The notes under the pieces were generated by a model. It saw only the letters and a program-made list of their open reading frames with translations. It did not search any database and was not told the origin of the DNA. Shown piece after piece: positions 47,721-58,399 of a stretch of 64,000 nt of DNA. The stretch is from the NCBI GenBank assembly GCA_949361645.1, contig OX442415.1, positions 17,635,269 to 17,699,268 on the forward strand, given 5' to 3'. The number at the start of each line of letters is the position of its first letter. Position 1 is the first letter of the stretch. The stretch is from Spongilla lacustris (taxonomy: Eukaryota > Porifera > Demospongiae > Spongillida > Spongillidae). Position numbers and translations under genes: made by a program.

Positions 47721-48189
47721 CTTATGTAATTCCATGCGCGTATTTCTATATAGTTACCGTAAATAAACAAAGTATGACGCAACATAGTCGCAATATGTCT
47801 AACATCTACCGCGCATATAAGAAAACAGTAAGTCTAAACCTGTTTGCATATGCTTTTGTGTTTATATATAGGCGCCGGCAACTGGCGGGGAAAAAAAGTG
47901 GGGTCGTCGATATACCATCCTTGACCCTACCGAACGCTATGATGGAAACAAGAGTGTTGCTGTTGTCTAACTGTCTGACTATTGCGTAGACTATGCATGG
48001 TCAGTCCGACTCTCCATAGCTATATAGATCGACATCCAAGTCGCGCCAGTTATAGGCCTACCTGTATTGGGCCGTGCAGTTCTGCATACATTTTGATCGA
48101 TGGGCACAGGAGACCCAATCGATTATATAGAGCCACGCATCAGAATATCCAAACCAATATCGTACAAGCTTCCAAGTTGCCAGCCTTGG
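47721..48189. other. Transposon interior without recognised gene
   Basis: Contains a modest plus-strand open stretch (47714-47989) with no recognisable motif, and GCGCCGGCAACTGG near 47870. No exon is supportable. Confidence 0.4.
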
Positions 48190-51100
48190 TGTGCTAACAG
48201 TGAGTCATGTGACTTTGATAGGCGTATCCAAATGAGGTAGGTTAATAACATACAGTGTGTAATTTTGTGTAGTTACATGTATGTATGAACATACGTACTA
48301 ACCTGTCAATACATATCCTACAAGCTTCCTGCTTGTCAGACCATAGGGTCTACAGACAGTCATGTGACTTTGAAGTGCGTGTCCACATGAGATGAGACAA
48401 CAATTAGAATTATAGTAAGTGTGTACTTACACATACGTATGGACGCTGACACTAATAACAATTTCCCTGTCCTACAAGCTTTCCAGTGGCCAGTTCATTG
48501 GGTCTGCAAACAGTCATGTGACTTTGATTGATGGGCATGTGCACATGAGGTGAGACAACAATTAGAATTGTAGTAAGTGTGTACTTACACATACGTATGG
48601 ACGCTGGCACTAATAACAATTTCCCTGACAGTATATATCGTACAACCTTGCCAGTGGCCAGGTCATTGAGTATGCAGACAGTCATGTGACTTTGAAGTGC
48701 GTGTCCACATGAGATGAGACAACAATTAGAATTGTAGTAAGTGTGTACTTACACATACATATGGACGCTGGCACTAATAACAATTTCCCTGACAGTACTG
48801 CATATCGTACAAGCTTTCCAGTGGCCAGGTCATTGGGTCTGCAAACAGTCATGTGACTTTGATTGATGGGCATGTGCACATGAGGTGAGACAACAATTAG
48901 AATTGTAGTAAGTGTATACTTACACATACGTATGGACTCTGGCACTAATAACAATTTCCCTGACAGTACATATCCTACAAGCTTTCCAGTGGCCAGGTCA
49001 TTGAGTGTGAAGACAGTCATGTGACTTTGAAGTGCGTGTCCTCATGAGATGAGACAACGATTAGAATTGTAGTAAGTGTTTACTTACACATACGTATGGA
49101 CGCTGGCACTAATAACAATTTCCCTGACAGTACATATCCTACAAGCTTTCCAGTGGCCAGGTCATTGAGTGTGCAGACAGTCATGTGACTTTGAAGTGCG
49201 TGTCCTCATGAGATGAGACAACAATTAGAATTGTAGTAAGTGTGTACTGACACATACGTATGGACGCTGGCACTAATAACAATTTCCCTGACAGTGCATA
49301 TCGTACAAGCTTGCCAGTGGCCAGGTCATTGGATCTGCAGACAGTTATGTGACCTTGAAGTGCGTGTTCACATGAGATGAGACAACAATTAGAATTGTAG
49401 TAAGTGTGTACTGACACATACGTATGGACGCTGGCACTAATAACAATTTCCCTGACAGTATATATCGTACAACCTTGCCAGTGGCCAGGTCATTGGGTCT
49501 GCAAACAGTCATGTGACTTTGATTGATGGGCATGTGCACATGAGGTGAGACAACAATTAGAATTGTAGTAAGTGTATACTTACACATACGTATGGACTCT
49601 GGCACTAATAACAATTTCCCTGACAGTACATATCCTACAAGCTTTCCAGTGGCCAGGTCATTGAGTGTGAAGACAGTCATGTGACTTTGAAGTGCGTGTC
49701 CATATGAGATGAGACAACAATTAGAATTGTAGTAAGTTTGTACTTACACATACGTATGGACGCTGGCACTAATAACAATTTCCCTGACAGTACATATCCT
49801 ACAAGCTTTCCAGTGGCCAGGTCATTGAGTGTGCAGACAGTCATGTGACTTTTAAGTGCGTGTCCTCATGAGATGAGACAACAATTAGAATTGTAGTAAG
49901 TGTGTACTTACACATACGTATGGACGCTGGCACTAATAACAATTTCCCTGACAGTACTGCATATCGTACAAGCTTTCCAGTGGCCAGGTCATTGGGTCTG
50001 CAAACAGTCATGTGACTTTGATTGATGGGCATGTGCACATAAGGTGAGACAACAATTAGAATTGTAGTAAGTGTATACTTACACATACGTATGGACGCTG
50101 GCACTAATAACAATTTCCCTGACAGTACATATCCTACAAGCTTTCCAGTGGCCAGGTCATTGAGTGTGAAGACAGTCATGTGACTTTGAAGTGCGTGTCC
50201 ACATGAGATGAGACAACAATTAGAATTGTAGTAAGTGTGTACTGACACATACGTATGGACGCTGGCACTAATAACAATTTCCCTGACAGTACATATCGTA
50301 CAAGCTTGCCAGTGGCCAGGTCATTGGGTCTGCAGACAGTCATGTGACTTTGAAGTGCATGTCCTCATGAGATGAGACAACAATTAGAATTGTAGTAAGT
50401 GTGTACTTACACATACGTATGGACACTGGCACTAATAACAATTTCCCTGACAGTACATATTCGTACAAGCTTTCCAGTGGCCAGGTCATTGAGTGTGCAG
50501 ACAGTCATGTGACTTTGAAGTGCGTGTCCTCATGAGATGAGACAACAATTAGAATTGTAGTAAGTGTGTACTTACACATACGTATGGACGCTGGCACTAA
50601 TGACAATTTCCCTGACAGTACTGCATATCGTACAAGCTTTCCAGTGGCCAGGTCATTGGGTATGCAGACAGTCATGTGACTTTGATTGATAGGCATGTGC
50701 ACATGAGGTGAGACAACAATTGGAATTGTAGTAAGTGTTATGGACGCTGGCACTAATGACAATTTCCCTGACAGTACATATCGTACAAGCTTGCCAGTGG
50801 TCAGGTCATTGGTTAAGCAAACAGTCATGTGACTTTGATTGATGGGCATGTGCACATGAGGTGAGACAACAATTAGAATTGTAGTAAGTGTGTACTTACA
50901 CATACGTATGGACGCTGGCACTAGTGACAATTTCCCTGACAGTACATATCGTACAAGCTTGCCAGTGGCCAGGTCATTGGGTCTGCAGACAGTCATGTGA
51001 CTTTGAAGTGCGTGTCCTCATGAGATGAGACAACAATTAGAATTGTAGTAAGTGTGTACTTACACATACGTATGGACGCTGGCACTAATAACAATTTCCC

Positions 51101-51295
51101 TGACAGTACTGCATATCGTACAAGCTTTCCAGTGGCCAGGTCATTGGGTCTGCAAACAGTCATGTGACTTTGATTGATGGGCATGTGCACATGAGGTGAG
51201 ACAACAATTAGAATTGTAGTAAGTGTGTACTTACACATACGTATGGACGCTGGCACTAATAACAATTTCCCTGACAGTACTTATCCTATAAGCTT
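48190..51295. repeat. ~165-bp satellite inside the transposon, about 18 copies
   Basis: The landmark TTCCCTGACAG recurs near 48621, 48785, 48956, 49120 and onward to about 51268, with periods of 164-171 bp. Each unit has GTCATGTGACTTTGA, ACAATTAGAATTGTAGTAAG (containing the dyad CAATTAGAATTG) and CACATACGTATGGACGCTGG. Two unit types alternate in places: AAGTGCGTGTCC versus ATTGATGGGCATGTGCACATG. Repetitive minus-strand frames over this array are not genes. Confidence 0.95.
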
Positions 51296-52156
51296 TCTGG
51301 TTGGCAACCTTGTCAGGTCATTAGGTCATCAGACACCTCGATGGGTGTGTCCACTTTAGGGGAGGTAATAATGTGTATGGTTTATTGATTAATTTTTTTC
51401 TTCACTACCTTCAGATTTCAGAAAAGGGTTCCAGTAATTTGAAACTGTCTGTGCATGTAGCATTATACTGCAACGATTTATTTAATTGGTGTATGAATTA
51501 AAAGATATACGTGCTCCTTATGAACTGGGAGGGGCGGGGCATCATAACAAAGTACGAAGAAACGTCCGATGGTACCATTTAATATGTGAAGTGTTTGTAT
51601 TCTCCCTGGACATTTAAGGTAGCGATCGATTGGCCGCATGCACTTAATATAACATCCCAACTCCCAAGCTATATTGCCTGCCAAATTATGATTAAACGCA
51701 TGTTAGTAGACCTGAGGACGCCAACGAACACATGCATAGGCTGATATTTTAAACGTGCTTGTGGTATGGCCAGAATATACATTTATAATGAACTGCGGCT
51801 GTGATGCATATGCATGTGTACATGTGCACGATCATAAATCATATCAGGTATTTAAAATATATATAAATACATTGGCCGGTGCGTCTGTGCCTGTGGCTAC
51901 ATTTACGTATGTCCTTAATGGGGTTTACCGCGCACATGGTCTGCATATGTATGTGTATGGTATTTTCCATTTCTAGTTATGTTGGTGCTTTATTACTTTT
52001 CAAGCAATTAAATTCTTAATGAAAATGTTGCTGACTGCATGCATTACCTATAAGTATAGTGATGCATGTGCATTTAGTACAATTAATGAGCAACATTTAC
52101 TTCATTTCATGTGCTTCACATACAAATAAACGTTATGAAAGATGCATTACACATGA
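51296..52156. other. Transposon interior, 3' flank of transposase
   Basis: AT-rich, with no recognised exon. The transposase stop lies at 52157, so this is presumably its 3' untranslated and spacer sequence. A polyadenylation-like AATAAA is visible on the minus strand near 51863-51868 (TTTATT-type text on plus is scarce), so the transcript end is unclear. Confidence 0.35.
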
Positions 52157-54943
52157 CTAAATCACAAAGGTCATTGGGCATACAATATAAACACAATCTT
52201 CTCCATAGTCAAACTGGATAAGTTCTTTTGGAGATATAGCACACCTACATTTTATTCTTGATACTGGAATAAAAGTAGCTGGTCCTTCAGGCTCAAAGTC
52301 TGTACAAAGGATTTGCAATGGTTTTGCAACAGTGAACTGCCTGGGGTGACATTTGAACCACTTCACAGCAGCAAACAGATGCTTATCAGTAGTGTTGTTC
52401 TCTGGATTTAGCATAATATGCTGAATAAAGTACTGAACTTCCCCACATCGATATATGCTGCTCCCAACTGCATCAATTTGTCTGTTTGCTCCACACCATT
52501 TTGCAATGATTATACATGATCGTTGTGATCTGGATTTAACTGACAGAAATCTTTCACCCATGATGGTAAGGTCATTAAAAACACCATGTGCTTTTGCAAC
52601 GTGCGGTACTTGTGAATTACAGCCAGAATATAGTAAAGAGTACACTTGAGTAATATTGTATAAATCACTGTCTGAAAAATATTTTTCCACTATCCTTGAA
52701 CCAATTTTATGTATGCTTGGCAGCATAAGAGCATTAATTTCACTTACATTGCAAGATGCATTCTGCTGATAGCTAACCTTCTCATACACATCAACTGTTG
52801 TCTCCAGAAGTGATCCTTCATATCTGTCAGCATGGAGTTCAGTCGGGATTCCAGTATGCTCGAAACATGACGACCTTTGATATGCAGTGAATCCCTTCAT
52901 CATTTGCATTTCTGGCATCATCCAGTTACCAACAAATGATTGCATAATTCCATTGTACCTTTCAAATGGATACAGCCAGAATGCTGAAGCTGGCCCATAG
53001 TTGAGGATGCACTGCATTATATGACAATGCATATGCATATTAGGTGTGCATGCTTGCTTCCCATACAGTTGTTCAAAGGTAGAGCAAAACTGTACAAGTT
53101 TTGTATCAGCTGCTGTTAAGACATCAACTGATACAGGATGTTGTGACAATTGCATTGATGCTTCCACAAACATTGCCCAACAAGAGTAGCGCTCATCAGG
53201 CAGTATTCCTTTTAGGGCATACAACGAGTAAAAATTTGTCCAATTACGCCATTGGTCTGCTGTTAATCCACTGAACTTTGAACAAATCTTAAGAGGAATT
53301 CTTCCAACACCATAAGGCACTATCATATTATCTACCTTCTGCTGAATTACTTCACATTGTGCAGCTCCAAGAAAACGTAGGTCCTTCCATGTAGATACAC
53401 AATGCTTTGAAGTTCCTAAGCTCATATTATGCATGGTATCAACTACATGCTGCTCAATTATATTGAAATAAGGAAGCCTAACCAGTTCAGAATACCACAC
53501 ACCAAATTCTTTTTCCCCTTGTTCACTTTGTGTTTGGCAAGAAGCATTGTCCAATGCAAGTAGTGCATCCCAATGTTGGTCTAATGTTCGCAGTGGCCAG
53601 TTGTCGCGATCAAACCCAGAATAGTCTAGTTTCTCACCAAAAGCACTACAGCTAAATGTCTTGTAACATTTGGAACAACCATGAGTAGAAGAGCAGCCAG
53701 TGAAGCCACAAACCTTTCTTGTAGCGGGTATGTCACATGCTACTCCTAAGAGACAACCACGAACTTGAACAGGAACTGCATATGAGTGTGGTTGAATGTC
53801 TATACCATCCCACAGCATTAAAAGCTCATCTACCATTGGCTTCAAATATGAATTCATATTACGTGGCTCACTAGGGCCAGGTATGCAGCCCACCACTATA
53901 ATATTTTCCAGCTTGTATCTCTCCGAACGAGGTAGATTTAAAATAGAAAGGTACAGTACTCCTACGCTATACTGCGATTGCTCGTAAGGTTGAAGCCAGT
54001 CCACATTTAGCATAAATCCCAAATTATGTGGTACATCCAGGAGTAATTTGCTGCCATATTTTCTGAACCTTTCCCACAGTTCGCCATCATATATATCAGT
54101 GAGAACACCAGGTTGTCTCTGCAGTTCTTTCCAAATGCCACATTGTCTCACAAAGTTAGGACGAGACATCAATAGCTTAACATTTTCAATTATGCTGTTA
54201 TATATATACACTTTTTTAGGGTGAAAATTGTAACCACTTTGACATTTAATCTTCTGTACAAGTAACCCTTGACAGCTGTTTCTGCGGCTTTTGTGGGGGT
54301 GGTTGGGATATTGGACATATGAGCAAACTTTCTGTGAAATGCAGTCATCAATATTGTATGAAAATTCACACTTACTGCAAATGCAGTATTGAATAAATGT
54401 ATTATTCCATTCTGTGGTCTGCTTTTTTAACATGTAATTAGTCTTTGGAAGCTCATGTTTTAATGTCAAAATTTCATTACTGTTTAGTCTACAAACAAAT
54501 TCAATGAAAAATGACAAAAAATAGAGGAGTTGCAAACCTCTTTCTGGAATATTAAATTTGAGCTGGAAATACACTAGAAATTTGTTGCTAAATTCAACCA
54601 ATGAGCTGGTGTGTGTAGGTTGATCAGGATCTGATCCAGTACTGGGCCTTTCTTCGTTAAGATCACAAGTGGTATCAGAATCAAAACCATCCGCTATTAG
54701 TTCAATTTCATCATCATCATCGTCGTCGCAAACTGGCGATTTGCTTTCAGGAAGCTCGTTGAGAGAATCTGTATTCATGTATGTGTCATCACATTCATCA
54801 ACATCGTCGGTTATCACGTGCACACCATTTGGGTCTTCGTTCACATCACCAGGGCATACTCCGGGTGTTAGGTGTCTGTAATACGTTGCTCGTGATACAA
54901 ACTGAGTGCATCCCGAACAGAAGTGATAAGATTTTGCAGCCAT
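52157..54943 (-). CDS. EnSpm/CACTA transposase (Transposase_21/DUF4218-type), 928 aa
   Basis: Catalyses cut-and-paste movement of the element by DDE/D chemistry. It is one uninterrupted frame from ATG at 54943. N-terminus: a zinc-finger-like CxxC...H...C (C9, C12, H24, C30) with FVSRATYYRHL, as in metazoan CACTA transposases. An acidic linker spans ~43-82. The Transposase_21-like core spans ~300-430: LLDVPHNLGFMLNVDW (candidate catalytic D315), the LYLSILNLP and IPGPSEPRNMNSYLKPMVDE blocks, ACDIPATRKVCGF (candidate D404) and the zinc-type CSKC (C423, C426). Then comes VDTMHNMSLG (D502, the conserved DxMH) and, in a DUF4218-like region, YGPASAFWLYPFERYNGIMQ (E661). The length is normal for the family, with no frameshift or internal stop, so it could be active. 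Exact catalytic assignments are inferred from motif spacing. Confidence 0.85.
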   Translation of the reverse strand: MAAKSYHFCSGCTQFVSRATYYRHLTPGVCPGDVNEDPNGVHVITDDVDECDDTYMNTDSLNELPESKSPVCDDDDDDEIELIADGFDSDTTCDLNEERPSTGSDPDQPTHTSSLVEFSNKFLVYFQLKFNIPERGLQLLYFLSFFIEFVCRLNSNEILTLKHELPKTNYMLKKQTTEWNNTFIQYCICSKCEFSYNIDDCISQKVCSYVQYPNHPHKSRRNSCQGLLVQKIKCQSGYNFHPKKVYIYNSIIENVKLLMSRPNFVRQCGIWKELQRQPGVLTDIYDGELWERFRKYGSKLLLDVPHNLGFMLNVDWLQPYEQSQYSVGVLYLSILNLPRSERYKLENIIVVGCIPGPSEPRNMNSYLKPMVDELLMLWDGIDIQPHSYAVPVQVRGCLLGVACDIPATRKVCGFTGCSSTHGCSKCYKTFSCSAFGEKLDYSGFDRDNWPLRTLDQHWDALLALDNASCQTQSEQGEKEFGVWYSELVRLPYFNIIEQHVVDTMHNMSLGTSKHCVSTWKDLRFLGAAQCEVIQQKVDNMIVPYGVGRIPLKICSKFSGLTADQWRNWTNFYSLYALKGILPDERYSCWAMFVEASMQLSQHPVSVDVLTAADTKLVQFCSTFEQLYGKQACTPNMHMHCHIMQCILNYGPASAFWLYPFERYNGIMQSFVGNWMMPEMQMMKGFTAYQRSSCFEHTGIPTELHADRYEGSLLETTVDVYEKVSYQQNASCNVSEINALMLPSIHKIGSRIVEKYFSDSDLYNITQVYSLLYSGCNSQVPHVAKAHGVFNDLTIMGERFLSVKSRSQRSCIIIAKWCGANRQIDAVGSSIYRCGEVQYFIQHIMLNPENNTTDKHLFAAVKWFKCHPRQFTVAKPLQILCTDFEPEGPATFIPVSRIKCRCAISPKELIQFDYGEDCVYIVCPMTFVI

Positions 54944-55004
54944 TAAATAGAAAACAACAATTCAAATAATCGTGCCAGCGCATGCGTACAACGCGTAAAA
55001 CCTC
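54944..55004. promoter_or_regulatory. 61-bp divergent promoter interval
   Basis: The two start codons of the transposon genes face away from each other with only 61 bp between them. The interval contains AGCGCATGCGTA, close to the palindromic NRF1 site typical of animal bidirectional promoters, plus AACGCGT. Untranslated leaders must be very short, or transcription starts inside the opposite gene. The regulatory role is inferred. Confidence 0.45.
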
Positions 55005-56318
55005 ATGGCAACACCAAGAACTCCTGTGGGCCTTGTACCTCAACATCGGCCTATTCGAAGGAACATTTTGAACGAAAGAAGTGAATTTAGGCCGCCAGTG
55101 CAAAACGTTTATGGGTGCGGGCCGCGTGGTTCAAATGTGGCTCAGAGTTCGTACAGCAGATCCCCGGTAAACGATCAGGAAGATCACGTCGGAACTTGGC
55201 AGCAAGGCGAAATACTTCCTACAACACCAGTTCAAAGCTTCTACGGTTCTGGGCCCCGTGGTGCACGTACGTCTACATTTACTAACAGCAGATCGTCACG
55301 GCTTCAAGACCCGCCAGACGTCGATCTGCGATTGCAAGAAGACAACGTTGAAGATAGGCTTCACAATGAAACACCTCCTACGACATCGAGAGGGGGAGTG
55401 GATGTTCTGGCGAATGAAGTTGCAAAACTGAGAAGTACAGTTGACTTTATCCTCGAAAGCCAGCAGAGTATGGAGAAATCTTTAGACGAGCTACGGTTGA
55501 AAGTCATAAATCTTCAAGAGGGCTTACACGGTGATAATGCAAGTCAAAAGCGAAAGAGACGGACGCCACTTTCTTTGCAGGTACAATTCTGCTTACATCA
55601 TATGTATGTTCAATAGCTATGCTTCTATATCTAGAATAAAATTCGTAAGGTTCATAACTCGATGGACGAAGACAATCAGCTGAAGTACCAAGAAGCGTAA
55701 GCACTCTGTTTTCTAAATCCTGTAACTTACATGTTGGTCTTCCTGGTTATAGAATATCAAGCCCCCACAACGCGACTGTAGTGTCAAGAATTGTAAACGA
55801 ACTTGAAGGAGAGTTTGGCAGTGGAGAGATTGAAGGTAACTATTCATATTGTCCGTCCAATAATCATATCAATGCATGTATAGCAGGTATCGCGACCTAT
55901 AGGCGAACACTAAAGCGCACTCCAAGTGAAGCTGAATCAAAAAGAAAAGCGATTCGATCACGGCAACAAAGAGTAAGTGACGATATAAGTGACAATTAAT
56001 TGTGTCTGAACAATGCAACAACAGTTATGGGAACGGCGATCCGCGCACGTTTCTAAAGAAGAAAAGGACAAATGGGCTTCTCTAAAACTAGCACACTTGT
56101 CCGAGGAAGAAGAGCAAGACGGAGGAACAATGTTGCGGAAGAGGCCCAATTGGAGATCTGAAGAGCTGAACGCGTTCCTTGACACACTTGACAAGAGAGC
56201 AGACCAGGCCTCGAAGACCGCGCGAAAGGAACGAATACTGGGCTCACCACTGGACTCACGCTTTCCTGATGAACTGCCGACGTGGATGCTTCGCGTGGAC
56301 TCTGTCAGCACTCAGTAG
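55005..56318 (+). CDS. Transposon accessory protein, five exons, ~366 aa
   Basis: Exons 55005-55580, 55635-55696, 55753-55835, 55887-55972 and 56025-56318 join with consistent phases and GT-AG introns of 54, 56, 51 and 52 nt. The ~192-residue first exon has an internal repeat (PVQNVYGCGPRG near 31-42, PVQSFYGSGPRG near 75-86), a coiled-coil-like heptad stretch (~132-174) and a basic QKRKRR. Later exons are highly charged (KRKAIRSRQQR, LSEEEEQ) and carry RPNWRSEELNAFLDTLDKR. I loosely recall the last block from C14orf93-like proteins, but this is unverified. By position it resembles the second (TnpA-like) gene of CACTA elements, and a coiled coil plus basic patches fits a DNA-binding multimer. 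Intron 3 (51 nt) is in frame without a stop and could be retained. Confidence 0.7.
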
Positions 56319-56459
56319 TCTCACTGTGTCTGTTTCACTGACTACTCTAGCTTGTTGTATTGATTTATTATAATTTTCCAAAGTTAATATTATCGTTAAA
56401 AAATAATAATTAATTTCAATCATGATGCCTGGAAACGACGAGTATGAATATAAGGTATG

Positions 56460-56703
56460 AATATAATCTGCGTGCTAGCATACGTATACACAATGTTATA
56501 CATAAATATACACAACGTTATACATAAATATACACAATGTTATACATAAATATACACAATGTTATACATTCCATGTTATACACACCTGTGTATAGCGTCT
56601 CAATACGCAATGTTATACTGAAGCGTATAACATGTGTATAACATGTGGATAACAGAAGAATACACATGTTATACAGTACAGTATAACAATGCCTTTTACA
56701 CTG
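56460..56703. repeat. Right terminal region with subterminal motifs
   Basis: Four units of a ~27-bp repeat (ATACACAATGTTATACATAA) and further copies. TTATAC or GTATAA occurs about ten times before the CACTG terminus at 56699-56703. It mirrors the left end in motif content, not in exact sequence. Confidence 0.8.
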
Positions 56704-56967
56704 TAAATGCATTACAATATGTGAATGGCCAGCCAATACCCAGGGCCAGGGGGTTATGCAAATAACTTGCTCTGTGGGGCCAGTAGGTTCTATCAACCTT
56801 AGGCCCCACAGGGCAAAGAGTCCAAAGTGCTTAGTGTAGACCCCTGCTAACACCAGAGGTGCTGTGCCTCCTCCCCAGGCTTAGGTCCAGTGCCTTTTGG
56901 ATCATGAGGCTGTGGACCCCTCCAGCGGCCACTCCTCCCACCTAATCCCGGGGACCTTCTCCTTTAG

Positions 56968-57012
56968 ATGGGTAGGACCAGTTTCATCCTTGACCACCAC
57001 CGCAATGGAGAG
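56968..57012 (+). CDS. Possible short exon, unrecognised
   Basis: CTCCTTTAG is followed by ATGGGTAGGACC (MGRTSFILDHHRNGE) and then GTAAGC. Splice signals are good, but 15 codons give little protein-level support. It could be a 5' exon of a gene continuing at 58.2 kb. Confidence 0.25.
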
Positions 57013-58231
57013 GTAAGCTAGTTAGCACTTCTCTACATGTATATACAGGGTGATCCAAAAGTCGCGCAAAATCTTTGAATTGGCATAACTCCAGAACTGA
57101 ACATGGTAAAATTATGCTGTTTAAACCAAAAATCATGCCAATCATTGGCTTAAGTTATTAATGTGTAGTTATTAAAAGTTAGTTATCGGTTTATTAAAAA
57201 CATGCCAATGCTATGATCAACATTCAGTACCACCTAGGAAGTGTGTAAAAATTAATTTTTATAACTATTAAAATTACTTATCACGTGATCTATCTTATAT
57301 GTGGTTTTTGTGGGGAAACCCCTGCTGAAAGTCAAGCTATTGCAAATTAATCACCAATATCACGGTGAATCTATGCAAAGAAGCATCCAATAATCGTGCC
57401 AATGAACAGCTTACCATCTTGCGTGGTGACTAACAAAGCCAAATGTTTAAAACGGAGTTGATTAGTTTCTGTTAATTGACATTGTTAAAAGCTAACTTTG
57501 AATTATCAGACCTGTAGAGGAAGCCGTACTCTAATTGTGGAACTAACTTTTGTATTTTCTCCTCCACTGGAAACAAAGTTACAAACTGTCCAAGTTTGGC
57601 AGCGCTTACGCATGCGCGGAATTATTGAACGAAAGTGGAACATGAATGTATTAGGTCTGCGTACGAGAGGTCTCACGTGAGCACAATTGAATATTATCAC
57701 ATTCACGTGATACATTGCCGCTGTGCACAACACAGCCCCACCCTCCTAAACTATGCTTCTCTTCAACATCATTGCGCACACTTTTCATTCGCCTGCGCAA
57801 ATGCGACCCATCAGATGCATGGGCAAACATTGTAAAATCCAGTGTTATCAAAAATCCCCAAGCCGTGGCTAACGAGCCTATGCTCAACTGAGTTGTTCAT
57901 TAAAAAAAAAAAAAAAAAAGCAGAGAATCTTTATTGGACGCAAATCGTACCATACCGCGCCGTTCGTTTAACAGCAGTTAGCTAGCTGTACTGGTTTTAA
58001 TAACAAACCGTACTAGGTGTGCACCATTTCAATTCGAACGTCATTTCAAATAGGCCTACCTGCGCACAAAGGCGGGAGGTGAACTTAAGCAACAAGGCAG
58101 CTTAGTACAGCGCTGCAGCTACACTAGTGCATGCAGCCGCGTGGTCCAGAACGTGCTTCATCAAAGACGCTAGAGTACGTACGTACACGCGCTGACGCGC
58201 ATAGGTAAGTATGGGTTCAGAAATTATGTAG
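57013..58231. other. No gene recognised
   Basis: ACAGGGTGATCCAAAAGTCG at 57047-57066 resembles the outer end of mariner/IS630-type elements, but no matching opposite end was found. A 19-bp A run occurs at 57901-57919. CGCATGCGC near 57609 resembles the NRF1 site. Confidence 0.4.
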
Positions 58232-58345
58232 CGTATTCGTTCGACAGAATTCGTAGAAAGCAGCGTCGCTACGAGCAGGACACTTGGACGAACCCAAAAA
58301 CAGCTGGAGCAGCTTGCTATGCAATGTCCTACCACACTAACTAAG
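58232..58345 (+). CDS. Candidate internal exon, unrecognised
   Basis: TTATGTAG acceptor, then a 114-nt open stretch (RIRSTEFVESSVATSRTLGR, TQKQLEQLAMQCPTTLTK), then GTTCGT donor. It is helix-prone and polar. The 27-bp minisatellite follows at once, and the next plausible plus-strand exon is at 61716, so the array may be a 3.4-kb intron. Confidence 0.35.
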
Positions 58346-58399
58346 GTTCGTGTACGCTACCTGCTGTATACGTAGTCACTCTGCCTCCACCTGGACTGG

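Larger units (their letters stand above)
47445..56703. mobile_element. EnSpm/CACTA-type DNA transposon, 9.26 kb, apparently intact
   Basis: The left end is CACTGTGTAAAAAGGGTTGT at 47445. The right end, read on the minus strand from 56703, is CAGTGTAAAAGGCATTGTTA. These are ~25-bp imperfect terminal inverted repeats, and both plus-strand termini read CACTG. TAA lies immediately outside both ends (47442-47444 and 56704-56706), giving a 3-bp target duplication as expected for this superfamily. Inside are a transposase of the Transposase_21 type (minus), a divergent multi-exon accessory gene (plus), subterminal TTATAC arrays at both ends and a ~165-bp satellite. The boundaries rest on eye alignment. 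The inverted repeats differ by small indels. Confidence 0.75.

Noticed and set aside
48452..51265. Recurring minus-strand peptides (about 60-160 codons) in the transposon
   Set aside because: Each is one or a few 165-bp satellite units. Stops fall at equivalent positions and no intact long gene exists.
57047..57066. Complete mariner-type element
   Set aside because: Only one end-like sequence is seen. No inverse partner or transposase was found nearby.
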